Assembly (NCBI GenBank): GCA_046727855.1
Contig: JBKPDL010000117.1
Span: 1 to 59,496, forward strand
Source of the DNA: DASPWV01 sp046727855
GTDB taxonomy: Bacteria; Acidobacteriota; Vicinamibacteria; Vicinamibacterales; UBA2999
Direction: 5' to 3'
DNA: 59,496 nucleotides
Shown: positions 32,030-40,524 of the stretch, piece after piece
Position numbering within the stretch: position 1 is the first letter of the stretch
Layout of the letters: each line of letters starts with the position of its first letter
Program-made: the position numbers and the translations under genes
The notes under the pieces: generated by a model
Database searches by the model: none
What the model was told of the DNA's origin: nothing
The model's input: the letters and a program-made list of their open reading frames with translations, nothing else

Positions 32030-33244
32030 ATGCCTACGTTTGCATTTTCCGGACGAACACGGGGTGGCGAAAGCGTCAGCGGCGAGCGTGTCGGCGACAC
32101 GATGGACGCCGTCGTTGCCATGCTGAGACGAGAGCAGATTCTCGTCACTCGCATTACGCCGGCGCAGGCCGCGAAGGCGGCCCGCCCGGTCAAGCTCCGC
32201 CAGAAGGCGCCGCCGGCGAAGAATCTGGCGGTCTTCACGCGTCAGTTCTCCGTGATGATCGACGCGGGTCTGCCGCTCGTGCAGTGCCTCGAGATCCTGG
32301 GCACGCAGGAGGAGGACAAGAACTTCGGCGCGGTGATTCTCCAGACGCGCGCCGAGGTCGAGGGCGGCGCGTCGCTCGCCGATGCGATGAAGAAACATCC
32401 GAAAGCGTTCGATCCGCTCTACACCAACATGGTTGCCGCGGGCGAGGCTGGCGGCATCCTCGACGGCATTCTCAAGCGCCTGGCGCAGTACATCGAGAAG
32501 GCCGTCAAGCTGAAGAGTCAGGTCAAGTCGGCGATGATTTATCCCATCGCCGTCATCGTCATCGCCACCGCAGTGGTTGCCGCGATCATGATGTTCGTCA
32601 TTCCGACGTTCAAGAGCCTGTTCGAAGGCCTTGGCGCCGAGCTGCCGCTGCCCACCGTGATCGTGATGAAGATCAGCGAGTACATGGTGCGCTTCTCGTG
32701 GCTGCTGGGCATCGCGATTGGCGCCGGCATCTACGCGTTCAAGCGCTACTACGCCACCGACGGGGGGCAGCACGTCATCGACAAGATGATTCTCGGGCTG
32801 CCGGTGCTCGGGCCGATCATGCGCAAGATCGCGGTCGCACGTTTCTGCCGCACGTTGAGCACGTTGATCGCCTCGGGCGTGCCGATTCTCGACGGTCTCG
32901 ACATCACCGCGAGGACCGCCGGCAACATCATCGTGCAGGACGCGATCATGAGCACGCGCAAGAGCATCGAGCGCGGCGAAACCATCGCGGCGCCGCTCAA
33001 GCAGACCGGCGTGTTTCCGCCAATGGTGGTGCAGATGATCGGCGTCGGTGAAGCGACCGGCGCGCTCGACGCAATGCTGTCGAAGATTGCCGACTTCTAC
33101 GAAGACGAAGTCGATACGGCGGTGGCGGGCATGCTGACGCTGCTCGAGCCCGTGATGATCGCGTTTCTCGGCGTGGTCGTCGGCGGTATCGTCATCGCGA
33201 TGTACCTGCCGATCTTCGGTCTCATCTCCGAACTGGCGGGGTAA
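32030..33244 (+). CDS. pilC: Type IV pilus inner-membrane platform PilC
   Basis: 404 aa with two GspF domains (about 75-195 and 280-400) and three TM segments (IAVIVIATAVVAAIMMFVIP and LLGIAIGAGIYAF near the middle, VMIAFLGVVVGGIVIAMYLP at the end). Motif FTRQFSVMIDAGLPLVQCLE is typical. Its stop shares a base with an ATG (TAATG) that begins a truncated sensor-kinase-like frame. Confidence 0.97.
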   Translation: MPTFAFSGRTRGGESVSGERVGDTMDAVVAMLRREQILVTRITPAQAAKAARPVKLRQKAPPAKNLAVFTRQFSVMIDAGLPLVQCLEILGTQEEDKNFGAVILQTRAEVEGGASLADAMKKHPKAFDPLYTNMVAAGEAGGILDGILKRLAQYIEKAVKLKSQVKSAMIYPIAVIVIATAVVAAIMMFVIPTFKSLFEGLGAELPLPTVIVMKISEYMVRFSWLLGIAIGAGIYAFKRYYATDGGQHVIDKMILGLPVLGPIMRKIAVARFCRTLSTLIASGVPILDGLDITARTAGNIIVQDAIMSTRKSIERGETIAAPLKQTGVFPPMVVQMIGVGEATGALDAMLSKIADFYEDEVDTAVAGMLTLLEPVMIAFLGVVVGGIVIAMYLPIFGLISELAG

Positions 33245-33403
33245 TGATTGAAACGCTCGGACGCCGGCTCCTGACGCACGTCGCGCTGCGCCTCATCGCA
33301 GCCGACTGTGCTTCTGGGGTCGGCGATCGTCGTGCAGCGCGCGGGCCCGACACGTTCGCGGTCAATTCCTTTGCGCCATGCCGAGTACGCCCTTCGCGGT
33401 TAG
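33244..33403 (+). pseudogene. Relic of a PilS-like sensor kinase N-terminus
   Basis: Begins with ATG overlapping the pilC stop (TAATG), the usual coupling for a real next gene. Frame 1 reads MIETLGRRLLTHVALRLIAA. After a shift near 33305 another frame gives VLLGSAIVVQRAGPTRS and stops at 33401. Together they look like the first TM helix of a histidine kinase. The remainder is missing and is replaced by a repeat and pilA. In Myxococcus the gene after pilC is pilS, which supports the interpretation, but the fragment is short. Confidence 0.4.
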
Positions 33404-33417
33404 GTGGTTCCTCGCAG

Positions 33418-33527
33418 AATCTGGAGATTTGGGTGAGTTGGAGATTTGGAGTTTCGAATCTCGAAATCTCCCAAATCTCCAAATTTTCTCCAAATCTCCA
33501 GATCTCGAGATCTCCAAATTCTGCGAA
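33418..33527 (+). repeat. AAATCTCCAGATT-type inverted repeat before pilA
   Basis: Left arm AATCTGGAGATTTGGGTGAG and TTGGAGATTTGGAG; right arm CTCCCAAATCTCCAAATT, then CTCCAAATCTCCAGATC and CGAGATCTCCAAATTCTGCG. Same family as before rpsS, rplP and rpoA. It ends about 42 bases ahead of pilA and replaces the body of the pilS relic. Confidence 0.75.
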
Positions 33528-33568
33528 GTACCATTTGTTACACTGAACAGACTCCTGGGAGATACGCT

Positions 33569-34111
33569 ATGTCGATTCGTCACACCAAGGGCTTTACGCT
33601 GATCGAATTGCTGATCGTGGTGGCGATTATCGGGATCATCGCGGCCATCGCGGTTCCCGGTCTTCTCCGCGCCCGTATGTCGGGCAATGAAGCGTCGGCG
33701 ATCGGTTCGCTGCGCGCCATCAACTCGGCCGAAGCCGATTACAACTCGCTCAATCGTGCGTATTCGCCCGACTTAGCGACGCTCGGCGCGACTTGCGCGA
33801 CGGTGACGGTGCCGTTCCTTGCGGCCGACCTCACGGGGCCGATGCCGGTTCTGAAGAGCGGCTACAACATCTCACTCGCCGGTGCGACCAACCCCGCTTC
33901 GACGGCCGGTCCGAACGATGTGTGCGGCGCCGCGACGGTGACCGGCTACTACGCGACGGCCGTTCCGCAGACGCCCCAGACGACCGGCAATCGCGCGTTC
34001 TCGACGAATACCTTAATGGCGATCTGGCAGAACCTCGGCGCCTCCACGGCGCCGACCGAGGCCGACATGCTGGCTGCGCCAACCGCGACGGTTTCGCCCC
34101 TCGGCCGTTAA
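33569..34111 (+). CDS. pilA: Type IV major pilin PilA
   Basis: 180 aa from ATG 33569, GGGAG seven bases upstream. Prepilin leader MSIRHTKG followed by FTLIELLIVVAIIGIIAAIA, with Glu+5. The globular domain has two cysteines (GATCATV and NDVCGAA) suited to a disulfide, and the C-terminal region includes TGYYATAVPQTPQTTGNRAF. Pilin exported and cleaved by PilD, whose gene is at 38825. Major pilin by position and length. Confidence 0.93.
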   Translation: MSIRHTKGFTLIELLIVVAIIGIIAAIAVPGLLRARMSGNEASAIGSLRAINSAEADYNSLNRAYSPDLATLGATCATVTVPFLAADLTGPMPVLKSGYNISLAGATNPASTAGPNDVCGAATVTGYYATAVPQTPQTTGNRAFSTNTLMAIWQNLGASTAPTEADMLAAPTATVSPLGR

Positions 34112-34187
34112 AACGGGCGTTCCGGAGTTCCAAACTTCCGGCGTGCCGAGGTTCCAGGTTCGACGTTCAGAACCTGTGAACCCAAGA

Positions 34188-34355
34188 TTCTGAAGAGCGG
34201 CTACCTGTTCACGCTGGCCGGCGCGACCAACCCCGCCTCGGCGGCAGCGGGGCCGAACGACGTGTGTGGCGCGGCGACGGTGACGGGCTTCTAATCTCCC
34301 TGTTCGCTTTCTCCCTTCGCGGCCGCATGTCGGGCAATGATGCCGCTCGGTCGCT
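34188..34355 (+). pseudogene. Scrambled remnants of a second pilA
   Basis: 34188-34294 is colinear with pilA 33849-33948 and still open (LKSGYLFTLAGATNPASA, then GPNDVCGAATVTGF and a stop). 34313-34355 matches a more N-terminal part of pilA: ATGTCGGGCAATGA is identical at 34327 and 33677. The order is reversed compared with the gene, so this is a rearranged duplicate, not a simple truncation. No promoter or leader is left. Confidence 0.7.
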
Positions 34356-34372
34356 AAGTAAAATCGCCTTAA

Positions 34373-34888
34373 ATGCCCTGGCGGCTCGTCGCGATCATCA
34401 CCATTGCATGCATCGGCACGACCGGAGTGGTGTTGGTGCCCGTGTTCACCTACGCGCGGATGGATCGTGCGGAACACGTGGCGAGCGAGCGCTTGATCGC
34501 CCTTCGAGAAGCGCAGCGCGCGTTCCGGCGCGCGGGTGGCGCCGGCGGTTACGCCACGGACCTCGCAAGCCTCACGACACCTTGCCCTGGTGAGTCACCC
34601 CCCGCGTTGCCGGCCGATACCCAGACAACACACGACTATATCTTTGTGCTCCGCGCAGCGCGTAATGCGCGCGATGTCGGGCTTGATTGTCACGGGCGCG
34701 CAACGGCCACCGACTTTTATGCCGCAGCGACACCGGGCAACGAGCTCGCCGGCCGTGAAGCGATGGCGATGACGTCGTGGGGCCGCATCTACGTGTTTTT
34801 CGATGGCATCGCGCCGCTTGAATCCGACATGGCTGCCGGCGGACTCGCCGTCCCGCTCGATACGTTGGAGCAGTTTAAAATCCCGTAG
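34373..34888 (+). CDS. Pilin-like protein lacking a prepilin leader
   Basis: 171 aa. N-terminal hydrophobic helix (LVAIITIACIGTTGVVLVPV) followed by ARMDRAEHVASERLIALREA, which mirrors the PilA pattern of LLRARMSGNEASAIGSLRAI. It has no G-F-T-L-I-E cleavage site. Two cysteines (TTPCPG, GLDCHG). Further PilA-like traits are TDFYAAATPGNELAGREA and a C-terminal VPLDTLEQFKIP. Probably a diverged pilin paralogue that is uncleaved or acts as a minor component. It starts 18 bases after the pilA remnant. Confidence 0.6.
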   Translation: MPWRLVAIITIACIGTTGVVLVPVFTYARMDRAEHVASERLIALREAQRAFRRAGGAGGYATDLASLTTPCPGESPPALPADTQTTHDYIFVLRAARNARDVGLDCHGRATATDFYAAATPGNELAGREAMAMTSWGRIYVFFDGIAPLESDMAAGGLAVPLDTLEQFKIP

Positions 34889-34897
34889 AATCCACGT

Positions 34898-36157
34898 ATG
34901 GCCCGTCACCGCAGAGCAATTTCCACTGCGACCGCTCCCTCGCCGAGCTTTACCGGGCTCATCGTCGCGGCGCTCGTCGGACTCGCATTTGCGGGCGCCT
35001 CCACGTGGGTGCACTACCGCATTCTCAGTGACCCGTTCTATTCGAGCTTTTGTGACGTCAACGCGACGTTCAATTGCACCGAGGCGTACACCAGTCGGTT
35101 CGGATCGATCGGGGGAGTGCCTGTGGCGCTCATCGGCATCGTGTATTTCGCCTTTATTGTCGCGCTCATCGCCATCTGCCGGCGATCGCCCACCGCTGCA
35201 CAGAATGTCGCCGGCTACGTCTTTGCCCTCGCGACGCTCGGTCTCGCCGGTGTGCTTTATCTCGCATATGCGTCGTTTTTCGTTCTCAAAGCGGTTTGCC
35301 TCCTGTGCGTGGGAAGTTACGCCGCCATCATCGCGTTGTTCCTGCTCTCAGGGGCAGCGACCAGGTACCCAATGACAAGTCTTCCCGGCCGACTCTCCCG
35401 CGATCTGCGCACCCTGGTGCGAACGCCTGCGGCGCTCACTGCGGCGCTTGCCTTTGTCGGCGCAGCCGTTCTTGCGATCGTGTTTTTCCCCAGCGAGCCA
35501 ATCGCCGCCTCTGCATCACCGAGTTCGTCGCCGAGCGTCGCCACTGCAGTCACGACCGCGCCGCCGGCCCAGGTCACACCGCCCATCGAGCAGAAGCTTC
35601 AGGAGCTTCTGGCGACCCCGCGTGTGCCCGTCATGGTGCCGACGATGGGCGCAGAAGTCGTGATCGTGAAGTTCAACGACTACATGTGTCCACCGTGCCG
35701 GCAGACGTATTTGGAATACAAACCGATCATCACGAAGCTCCAGCAGCAGAACCCCGGCAAGATTCTCTTCATTACGCGTGATTTCCCGTTAGATCCCGAA
35801 TGCAACACCGTGGGCGGGTCACATCTCGCTGCCTGCGAGGCTGCAGTTGCCGTCCGACTCGCCCGAGAAAAGGGAAAGGCGGAGGCGATGGAGGATTGGC
35901 TCTTCGCGAACCAGCCGCAGTTGACGCCGGCGCTCGTCAAAACCGGATTGCAAACGGTCGCCGGGATCAGCGATTTCGACGCGCGGTACGCGAACACACT
36001 TCAACTCGTCAAGGGTGACATCAATCAGGGGATGCAGTTGAAGGTGAATGGCACGCCGACGTTCTTCATGAACGGCTTGCGACTGCCGAATTTTCGGGCG
36101 GAGATTTTCGAGGCCGCCGTGTTGATGGAGCTGAGGCGAGTCGAGGCCGCCAAATGA
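34898..36157 (+). CDS. VKOR-DsbA fusion, disulfide oxidase
   Basis: 419 aa. N-terminal VKOR module (about 15-150): four to five TMs, the loop pair FCDVNATFNC, a conserved Ser/Gly stretch, and the redox CLLC near 132. A further TM near 180 and a Ser/Pro/Ala linker, then a DsbA-like thioredoxin domain with the active site CPPC near 265 and the cis-Pro segment NGTPTFFMNG. Such fusions oxidise cysteines in exported proteins and pass electrons to quinone. Located between pilin genes and the pilH/pilI-like pair, and the pilins here carry paired cysteines. Confidence 0.93.
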   Translation: MARHRRAISTATAPSPSFTGLIVAALVGLAFAGASTWVHYRILSDPFYSSFCDVNATFNCTEAYTSRFGSIGGVPVALIGIVYFAFIVALIAICRRSPTAAQNVAGYVFALATLGLAGVLYLAYASFFVLKAVCLLCVGSYAAIIALFLLSGAATRYPMTSLPGRLSRDLRTLVRTPAALTAALAFVGAAVLAIVFFPSEPIAASASPSSSPSVATAVTTAPPAQVTPPIEQKLQELLATPRVPVMVPTMGAEVVIVKFNDYMCPPCRQTYLEYKPIITKLQQQNPGKILFITRDFPLDPECNTVGGSHLAACEAAVAVRLAREKGKAEAMEDWLFANQPQLTPALVKTGLQTVAGISDFDARYANTLQLVKGDINQGMQLKVNGTPTFFMNGLRLPNFRAEIFEAAVLMELRRVEAAK

Positions 36158-36166
36158 CCTCGCCCT

Positions 36167-37132
36167 ATGGTTGCGATTGAGACCGAGGAGTTAAGCAAGG
36201 ACTATTACGTCGGGTTCTGGCGCCCGAAGCCCTATCGCGCACTCGATCGATTGACGATGTCGGTCGACCAGGGCGAGGTATTTGGATTTCTTGGCCCCAA
36301 CGGCGCCGGCAAAAGCACAACCCTCAAGCTGCTCATGGGTCTCATTTTCCCCACGAGCGGCAGCGCGCGCATTCTCGGCAAGCCGGTCGGCGACGTCGAC
36401 GTGCGCAAGCAGTTCGGATTTCTTCCTGAGAATCCGTATTTCTACGATTACCTCACCGCCGAAGAGTTGCTCACCTACTTCGGCAGCTTGTACGGACTCC
36501 GCGGCGGCGAACGGAACAAACGCATTGCCCGCGTGCTCGACGAGGTCGGTCTCGGCGCCGAGCGAAGGCTGAAACTGCGTTCGTATTCGAAGGGCATGAT
36601 TCAGCGCGTTGGCGTGGCGCAGGCGCTCCTCAACGAACCCAGAATCGTGTTCTTCGACGAGCCGATGTCCGGCCTCGATCCGCTCGGCCGCCGCGATCTG
36701 CGCCAGCTGATGTTGCGGCTGCGCGAGCGCGGCTGCACCGTGTTTTTCAGCTCGCACATTCTCTCCGACGCGGAGGCGCTCTGCAGCCGCGTGGCCATTC
36801 TCGCGCAGGGCAAACTCGTCGCCGAGGGCCGCCTTGCCGACATCGTGGCCTTCGAGTTGCGCGGCTGGGAGCTTGTGGTGGCGAACGTGCCGCAGAACGT
36901 CCTGCAGACGCTGCACTCGCGGGTCACTGCCATCACCGAGCTGTCGCCCGGGCGCTACACATTGGAGCTCTCACGAGCCGACCCGCCCGAAAAACTCATC
37001 CATGAGCTGACCGGTCACGGCGTCCACGTCGTGTCGCTCAATCCGCTGCGTACGACACTCGAAGACTATTTCGTGTCGACAGTGGGAGCCGTGGCGCCGC
37101 GCGACACGACGTTTCTCGAGGGGCGATCATGA
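36167..37132 (+). CDS. pilH: ABC transporter ATPase, PilH-like
   Basis: 321 aa. Walker A GPNGAGKSTTLKLL near 43, Q-loop FGFLPENPYFYDY, signature YSKGMIQRVGVAQA (a variant of LSGGQ), Walker B IVFFDEPMSGLDPLG, and SSHILSDAEALC with the switch His. Last 100 residues form an accessory domain. Myxococcus xanthus has an ABC pair, pilH/pilI, at this place in its pil cluster and needs PilH for pilus biogenesis; the name is by synteny. Overlaps the permease by four bases. Confidence 0.88.
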   Translation: MVAIETEELSKDYYVGFWRPKPYRALDRLTMSVDQGEVFGFLGPNGAGKSTTLKLLMGLIFPTSGSARILGKPVGDVDVRKQFGFLPENPYFYDYLTAEELLTYFGSLYGLRGGERNKRIARVLDEVGLGAERRLKLRSYSKGMIQRVGVAQALLNEPRIVFFDEPMSGLDPLGRRDLRQLMLRLRERGCTVFFSSHILSDAEALCSRVAILAQGKLVAEGRLADIVAFELRGWELVVANVPQNVLQTLHSRVTAITELSPGRYTLELSRADPPEKLIHELTGHGVHVVSLNPLRTTLEDYFVSTVGAVAPRDTTFLEGRS

Positions 37133-37935
37133 AAGCGATCGGTCGCGTCGCGCTTGCCGCCTACAAGGAGTCGGTTCGCGATCGCGTTCCGCTGATGATC
37201 GTGGGCTTCGGCGTGCTCCTCGTCGCAGCGTCGTACTTGATCAGCCAGATGACGGCTGGCCAGGACATCAAGATCATCAAGGACCTCGGGCTCGCCGCAT
37301 TGTCGATCTTCGGCCTGTTGATTGCCGTGTTCATCGGCATCGGCCTCGTCGCCAAGGAGGTGGAGCGCAAAAGCATCTACAGCGTGCTCAGCAAACCCGT
37401 TACCCGCGAGCAGTTCCTCCTCGGAAAATATCTTGGGCTGGTGATGACACTCGCCGTCAACCTGAGTGCGATGTGCGTGGCGTATTACGCCGTGCTCGGG
37501 TATCAGCATCTGTTCGCCACTCAAGGCATCCGCGGGGCGGCGGAAGCTCCGGTGCTCGATCCGCGACTGATGATTGCCGTGGTGCTGATTTTCGGCGAGT
37601 TGATGCTGATTACCGCGGTGGCGTTGTTCTTTTCCACGTTTTCGAGCCCGTTCCTCTCTGCCACGCTCACGCTCGCGTTGTGGGTGGCAGGGCACTTCAA
37701 CGCCGATTTGCGGCATTTCGAGGAGGTCGTCAACTCTCCGGCCGCCGCCGGCGCGGCGCGGGTGTTTTATTACATGCTGCCCAACCTGGCGCCATTTGAC
37801 GTGAAAGCCGAAATCGTGCACGGCGTGCCGGTATCGCCGTCGCATGTCGCGCTGACGCTCGCGTACGCCATGGTCTATATCGTCATCTTGCTGATCGCAT
37901 CGATCGCGATCTTCCGACGCCGGGACTTCAAGTAA
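37129..37935 (+). CDS. pilI: ABC-2 type permease, PilI-like
   Basis: 268 aa with six hydrophobic segments, ABC-2 membrane-type topology (VPLMIVGFGVLLVAASYLIS at the start, MVYIVILLIASIAIF at the end). ATGA overlap with the ATPase upstream and TAATG overlap with the TPR gene downstream, so all three are translationally coupled. Symbol by gene order only. Confidence 0.82.
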   Translation: MKAIGRVALAAYKESVRDRVPLMIVGFGVLLVAASYLISQMTAGQDIKIIKDLGLAALSIFGLLIAVFIGIGLVAKEVERKSIYSVLSKPVTREQFLLGKYLGLVMTLAVNLSAMCVAYYAVLGYQHLFATQGIRGAAEAPVLDPRLMIAVVLIFGELMLITAVALFFSTFSSPFLSATLTLALWVAGHFNADLRHFEEVVNSPAAAGAARVFYYMLPNLAPFDVKAEIVHGVPVSPSHVALTLAYAMVYIVILLIASIAIFRRRDFK

Positions 37936-38828
37936 TGCGGACTTGGCAGCTCGCCGGCGTCATTGCTGTCTTGATGGCCGTCTCGGTCGGTCTTCAGGTG
38001 CGGCGCGACGCGGGATGGCAGGCCTACGACCCAAAAACACCTGTCATGTGGCTGCAGGCTGGTCCTGCCATGGAGCGCGCCACGCTCGGGTACGACGCGT
38101 TGGCGGCTGACATCTACTGGATGCGCACGGTGGTCTATTTTGGGCGTCAACGCCTCTCCCAAGTCGAAGGGAAGACGTACGACCTCTTGTATCCCTATCT
38201 GAATCTCGTCACGTCGCTTGATCCGCAGTTCACCGTCGCGTATCGCTTTGGCGCCATCTTCCTTTCCGAGCGGTATCCCGATGGTCCGCACCGGCCCGAT
38301 CAGGCCATCGAGCTGCTGCAGCGCGGCATCGAACACGATCCGCACAAGTGGGAGTATCTCCACGACATCGCCTTTGTTCACTACTTCAGTTATCAGAACT
38401 TTCCGGAGGCCGCCGCATGGTTTCAGCGCGCAAGCGAGCTGCCGGGCGCACCCGTGTGGCTGCGGACGATGGCGGCAGTAACGCTGGTCCGCGGAGGCGA
38501 GCGCGACGCCTCGCGCCTGCTCTGGCGCGAATTGTACGAAGGCGCGGAAAACGAGTCGATCAGGGAAAACGCGCTCGTCCGACTGGCGCAGCTCGACACG
38601 TTCGACATTCTCGACGAGCTCAATCCCCTACTGTGGCACTACGAAGCGCGCAGCGGAAAATTCCCCGCGAGCTGGGACGAGCTGATCTCGGCGGGTGTGT
38701 TGCGCGGCGTGCCGGCCGACACCACCGGCGAACCGTTCATTCTGCACACCATCAACGAGGATGCGCGCATTTCGCGAAAGTCGAAGCTGTGGCCGGTGCC
38801 TGATGGCATGGAGCGCTACGGACAGTGA
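37935..38828 (+). CDS. TPR-containing exported or membrane-anchored protein
   Basis: 297 aa. N-terminal uncleaved signal-type helix (WQLAGVIAVLMAVSVGLQV), then TPR-like helices: YRFGAIFLSERYPDGP, AIELLQRGIEHDPHKWEYLH, FPEAAAWFQRASELPGAP, ending KLWPVPDGMERYGQ. Coupled by one-base and GTGA overlaps with the ABC permease and pilD. In Myxococcus a gene called pilG sits just before pilH; this one may be a functional counterpart, but similarity is not established. Confidence 0.7.
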   Translation: MRTWQLAGVIAVLMAVSVGLQVRRDAGWQAYDPKTPVMWLQAGPAMERATLGYDALAADIYWMRTVVYFGRQRLSQVEGKTYDLLYPYLNLVTSLDPQFTVAYRFGAIFLSERYPDGPHRPDQAIELLQRGIEHDPHKWEYLHDIAFVHYFSYQNFPEAAAWFQRASELPGAPVWLRTMAAVTLVRGGERDASRLLWRELYEGAENESIRENALVRLAQLDTFDILDELNPLLWHYEARSGKFPASWDELISAGVLRGVPADTTGEPFILHTINEDARISRKSKLWPVPDGMERYGQ

Positions 38829-39607
38829 TTCCGCAACCCGCGTTGATCATCGTCACGGCCCTGCTCGGCCTCGCGGTCGGAAGTTTCCTCAACGTTTGCA
38901 TCTACCGCATTCCCCGCGGTCTGTCGCTCGTCTATCCGCCTTCGCGGTGTCCCGCGTGCAGCAACGAAATCGCGTGGTACGACAACGTGCCGGTGTTCGG
39001 CTGGCTGTGGCTGCGCGGACGATGCCGCACCTGCAGTGAACCGATTTCGATTCAGTACCCGGTCATCGAATTGATCACGGCGATGGCGGCCGTGACGGTC
39101 GTGCTGCTCACGCCGCCCGGCCCGCTCATGGCAAGCCGCCTCACGCTCACGGCCATGCTGATCGTGCTCTTCGTCATCGATCTCCAGCTGCAGATTCTTC
39201 CCAACGTGATTACGTTGCCGGGCATCGCCGTGGGCTTCCTCTTCAGCTTGATCGCACCACCAGGGCCGACGGCGTCGATCGCCGGAATCCTGCTCGGCGC
39301 GGGCGTGCTTTACGGCATCGCCGCGGTCTATTACTTGATCCGCAAGGAAGAAGGCATGGGCATGGGCGATGTCAAGATGCTGGCGATGATTGGCGCCTTT
39401 CTGGGCTGGCGCGCCGTACTCCTCACACTCGTCATATCGTCGTTTGCGGGCGCACTCATCGGCGTCGTGCTGATGAGAGTCGCGCACAAGGGCCTGCGCT
39501 ATGCGCTCCCGTTTGGTACGTTCCTCGCCCTCGGCGCGTTTGTCACCATGCTTGCCGGTGACGCGTTGCTCGACTGGTATCTCGGCTTCTTCGACTTCCC
39601 GCGATGA
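38825..39607 (+). CDS. pilD: Prepilin peptidase PilD
   Basis: 260 aa. Aspartyl membrane protease and N-methylase that cleaves the pilins before F-T-L. GTG 38825 overlaps the TPR stop. N-terminal A24 domain with the zinc-like motifs CPAC and CRTC; catalytic Asp residues in FVIDLQLQILPN and in the GMGMGDVKMLA motif. About eight TM segments. Cys motifs are complete, as needed for methylase activity. Confidence 0.96.
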   Translation: MIPQPALIIVTALLGLAVGSFLNVCIYRIPRGLSLVYPPSRCPACSNEIAWYDNVPVFGWLWLRGRCRTCSEPISIQYPVIELITAMAAVTVVLLTPPGPLMASRLTLTAMLIVLFVIDLQLQILPNVITLPGIAVGFLFSLIAPPGPTASIAGILLGAGVLYGIAAVYYLIRKEEGMGMGDVKMLAMIGAFLGWRAVLLTLVISSFAGALIGVVLMRVAHKGLRYALPFGTFLALGAFVTMLAGDALLDWYLGFFDFPR

Positions 39608-39625
39608 ACCCCACGCCTTCGCACC

Positions 39626-40297
39626 GTGGCGCCGGTCGATCTGCGCGCGCTCGTGGAGCGCGCAAGAGAAGACGTGCCGGCGGCGCGGATCGACCTGCAC
39701 GGCGACTTCGCGACGATCGGGCCGCGCCCGGTCAATCCGCAGCTGCTGGCGCAGCATCAGAGTCAGGACGCGCGGCGGGCCGGCTACGCGGCGTACGCGA
39801 GCGGCAATTTACCTCCGCTCTCGCACGCTTCCAGGCCGCCGTCGACGCGCATCCCGACGACCCGGAGGCGCGCAACAATCTCGGTCAGGTCCTGGTGCGC
39901 GAGAATCGCGCCGGGGATGCATTGCCGCCCCGGGAAGTGGACCTATCACTTCAATCGTGCGCGCGCGCTTGCGCAACTCGAACGATGGGCCGACGCGTTC
40001 GCGGAGTATCGTAGCGCCGCGCAGATTTTTCCCGACGACTCCGTGACGCAGTACAACCTTGGCCTCGCGCTCATGCGCACCAGGCAATACCCCGATTCGA
40101 TGACGGCGCTCGAACGGGCGGTAGCGCTGGCGCCGAGCGAACCGAGCTTTTTGATTACGCTCGGCTCGGCGTATATCGCCGTGGAGAAAACCGATCGCGC
40201 GAAAGACGCGTTCCAGCGCTTCTTGACCGAAGCGCGGAACGATCAGGAAGTGCCGCGCGTCAAGGCGCTCCTCGAGGCGCGGAGCCTGATCACGTGA
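39626..40297 (+). CDS. TPR protein with two compensating frameshifts
   Basis: A single frame from GTG 39626 spans 223 codons, but residues about 60-105 are out of register. In the alternative frame that stretch reads SALARFQAAVDAHPDDPEAR and NNLGQVLVRENRAGDAL, excellent TPR helices. It rejoins FNRARALAQLERWADAF and PDSMTALERAVALAPSEP. The switch points are AATTT (39806-39810, one base too few) and CCCC (39928-39931, one too many). Restoring both gives a continuous TPR protein. A possible true start is ATG 39604 (ATGA overlap with pilD) with a third slip at CCCC 39609. Either sequence errors or decay. Confidence 0.6.
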   Translation: MAPVDLRALVERAREDVPAARIDLHGDFATIGPRPVNPQLLAQHQSQDARRAGYAAYASGNLPPLSHASRPPSTRIPTTRRRATISVRSWCARIAPGMHCRPGKWTYHFNRARALAQLERWADAFAEYRSAAQIFPDDSVTQYNLGLALMRTRQYPDSMTALERAVALAPSEPSFLITLGSAYIAVEKTDRAKDAFQRFLTEARNDQEVPRVKALLEARSLIT

Positions 40298-40524
40298 CAA
40301 CCTCGAACTGAATCTCTAAGCGGGGCCTCAGCCCTGCCCCCCCGACCGTCCGAGCTTCGTCCCCTTGTCAGATCGCAAAAGCGCGCGCAGAGAGCCCACG
40401 CGCGTTCGCAGTTTCTGCCTCTGACCAACTCCATGCCAGCGACGATCGACGTCGCCGTTCGATAAATTGCGAAAAGCCCGTCTTCGACGCCCCGGCGCAC
40501 GGGTTGCACTGAGGCCCGTCGCCC

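Noticed and set aside
40298..40524. Cyclic di-GMP or other riboswitch before the minor pilins
   Set aside because: Looked for the GEMM-type core (GGGACGCAAAGCC and tetraloop) and did not find it; only an AGCGGGGCCTCAGCCCTGCC scrap is present.
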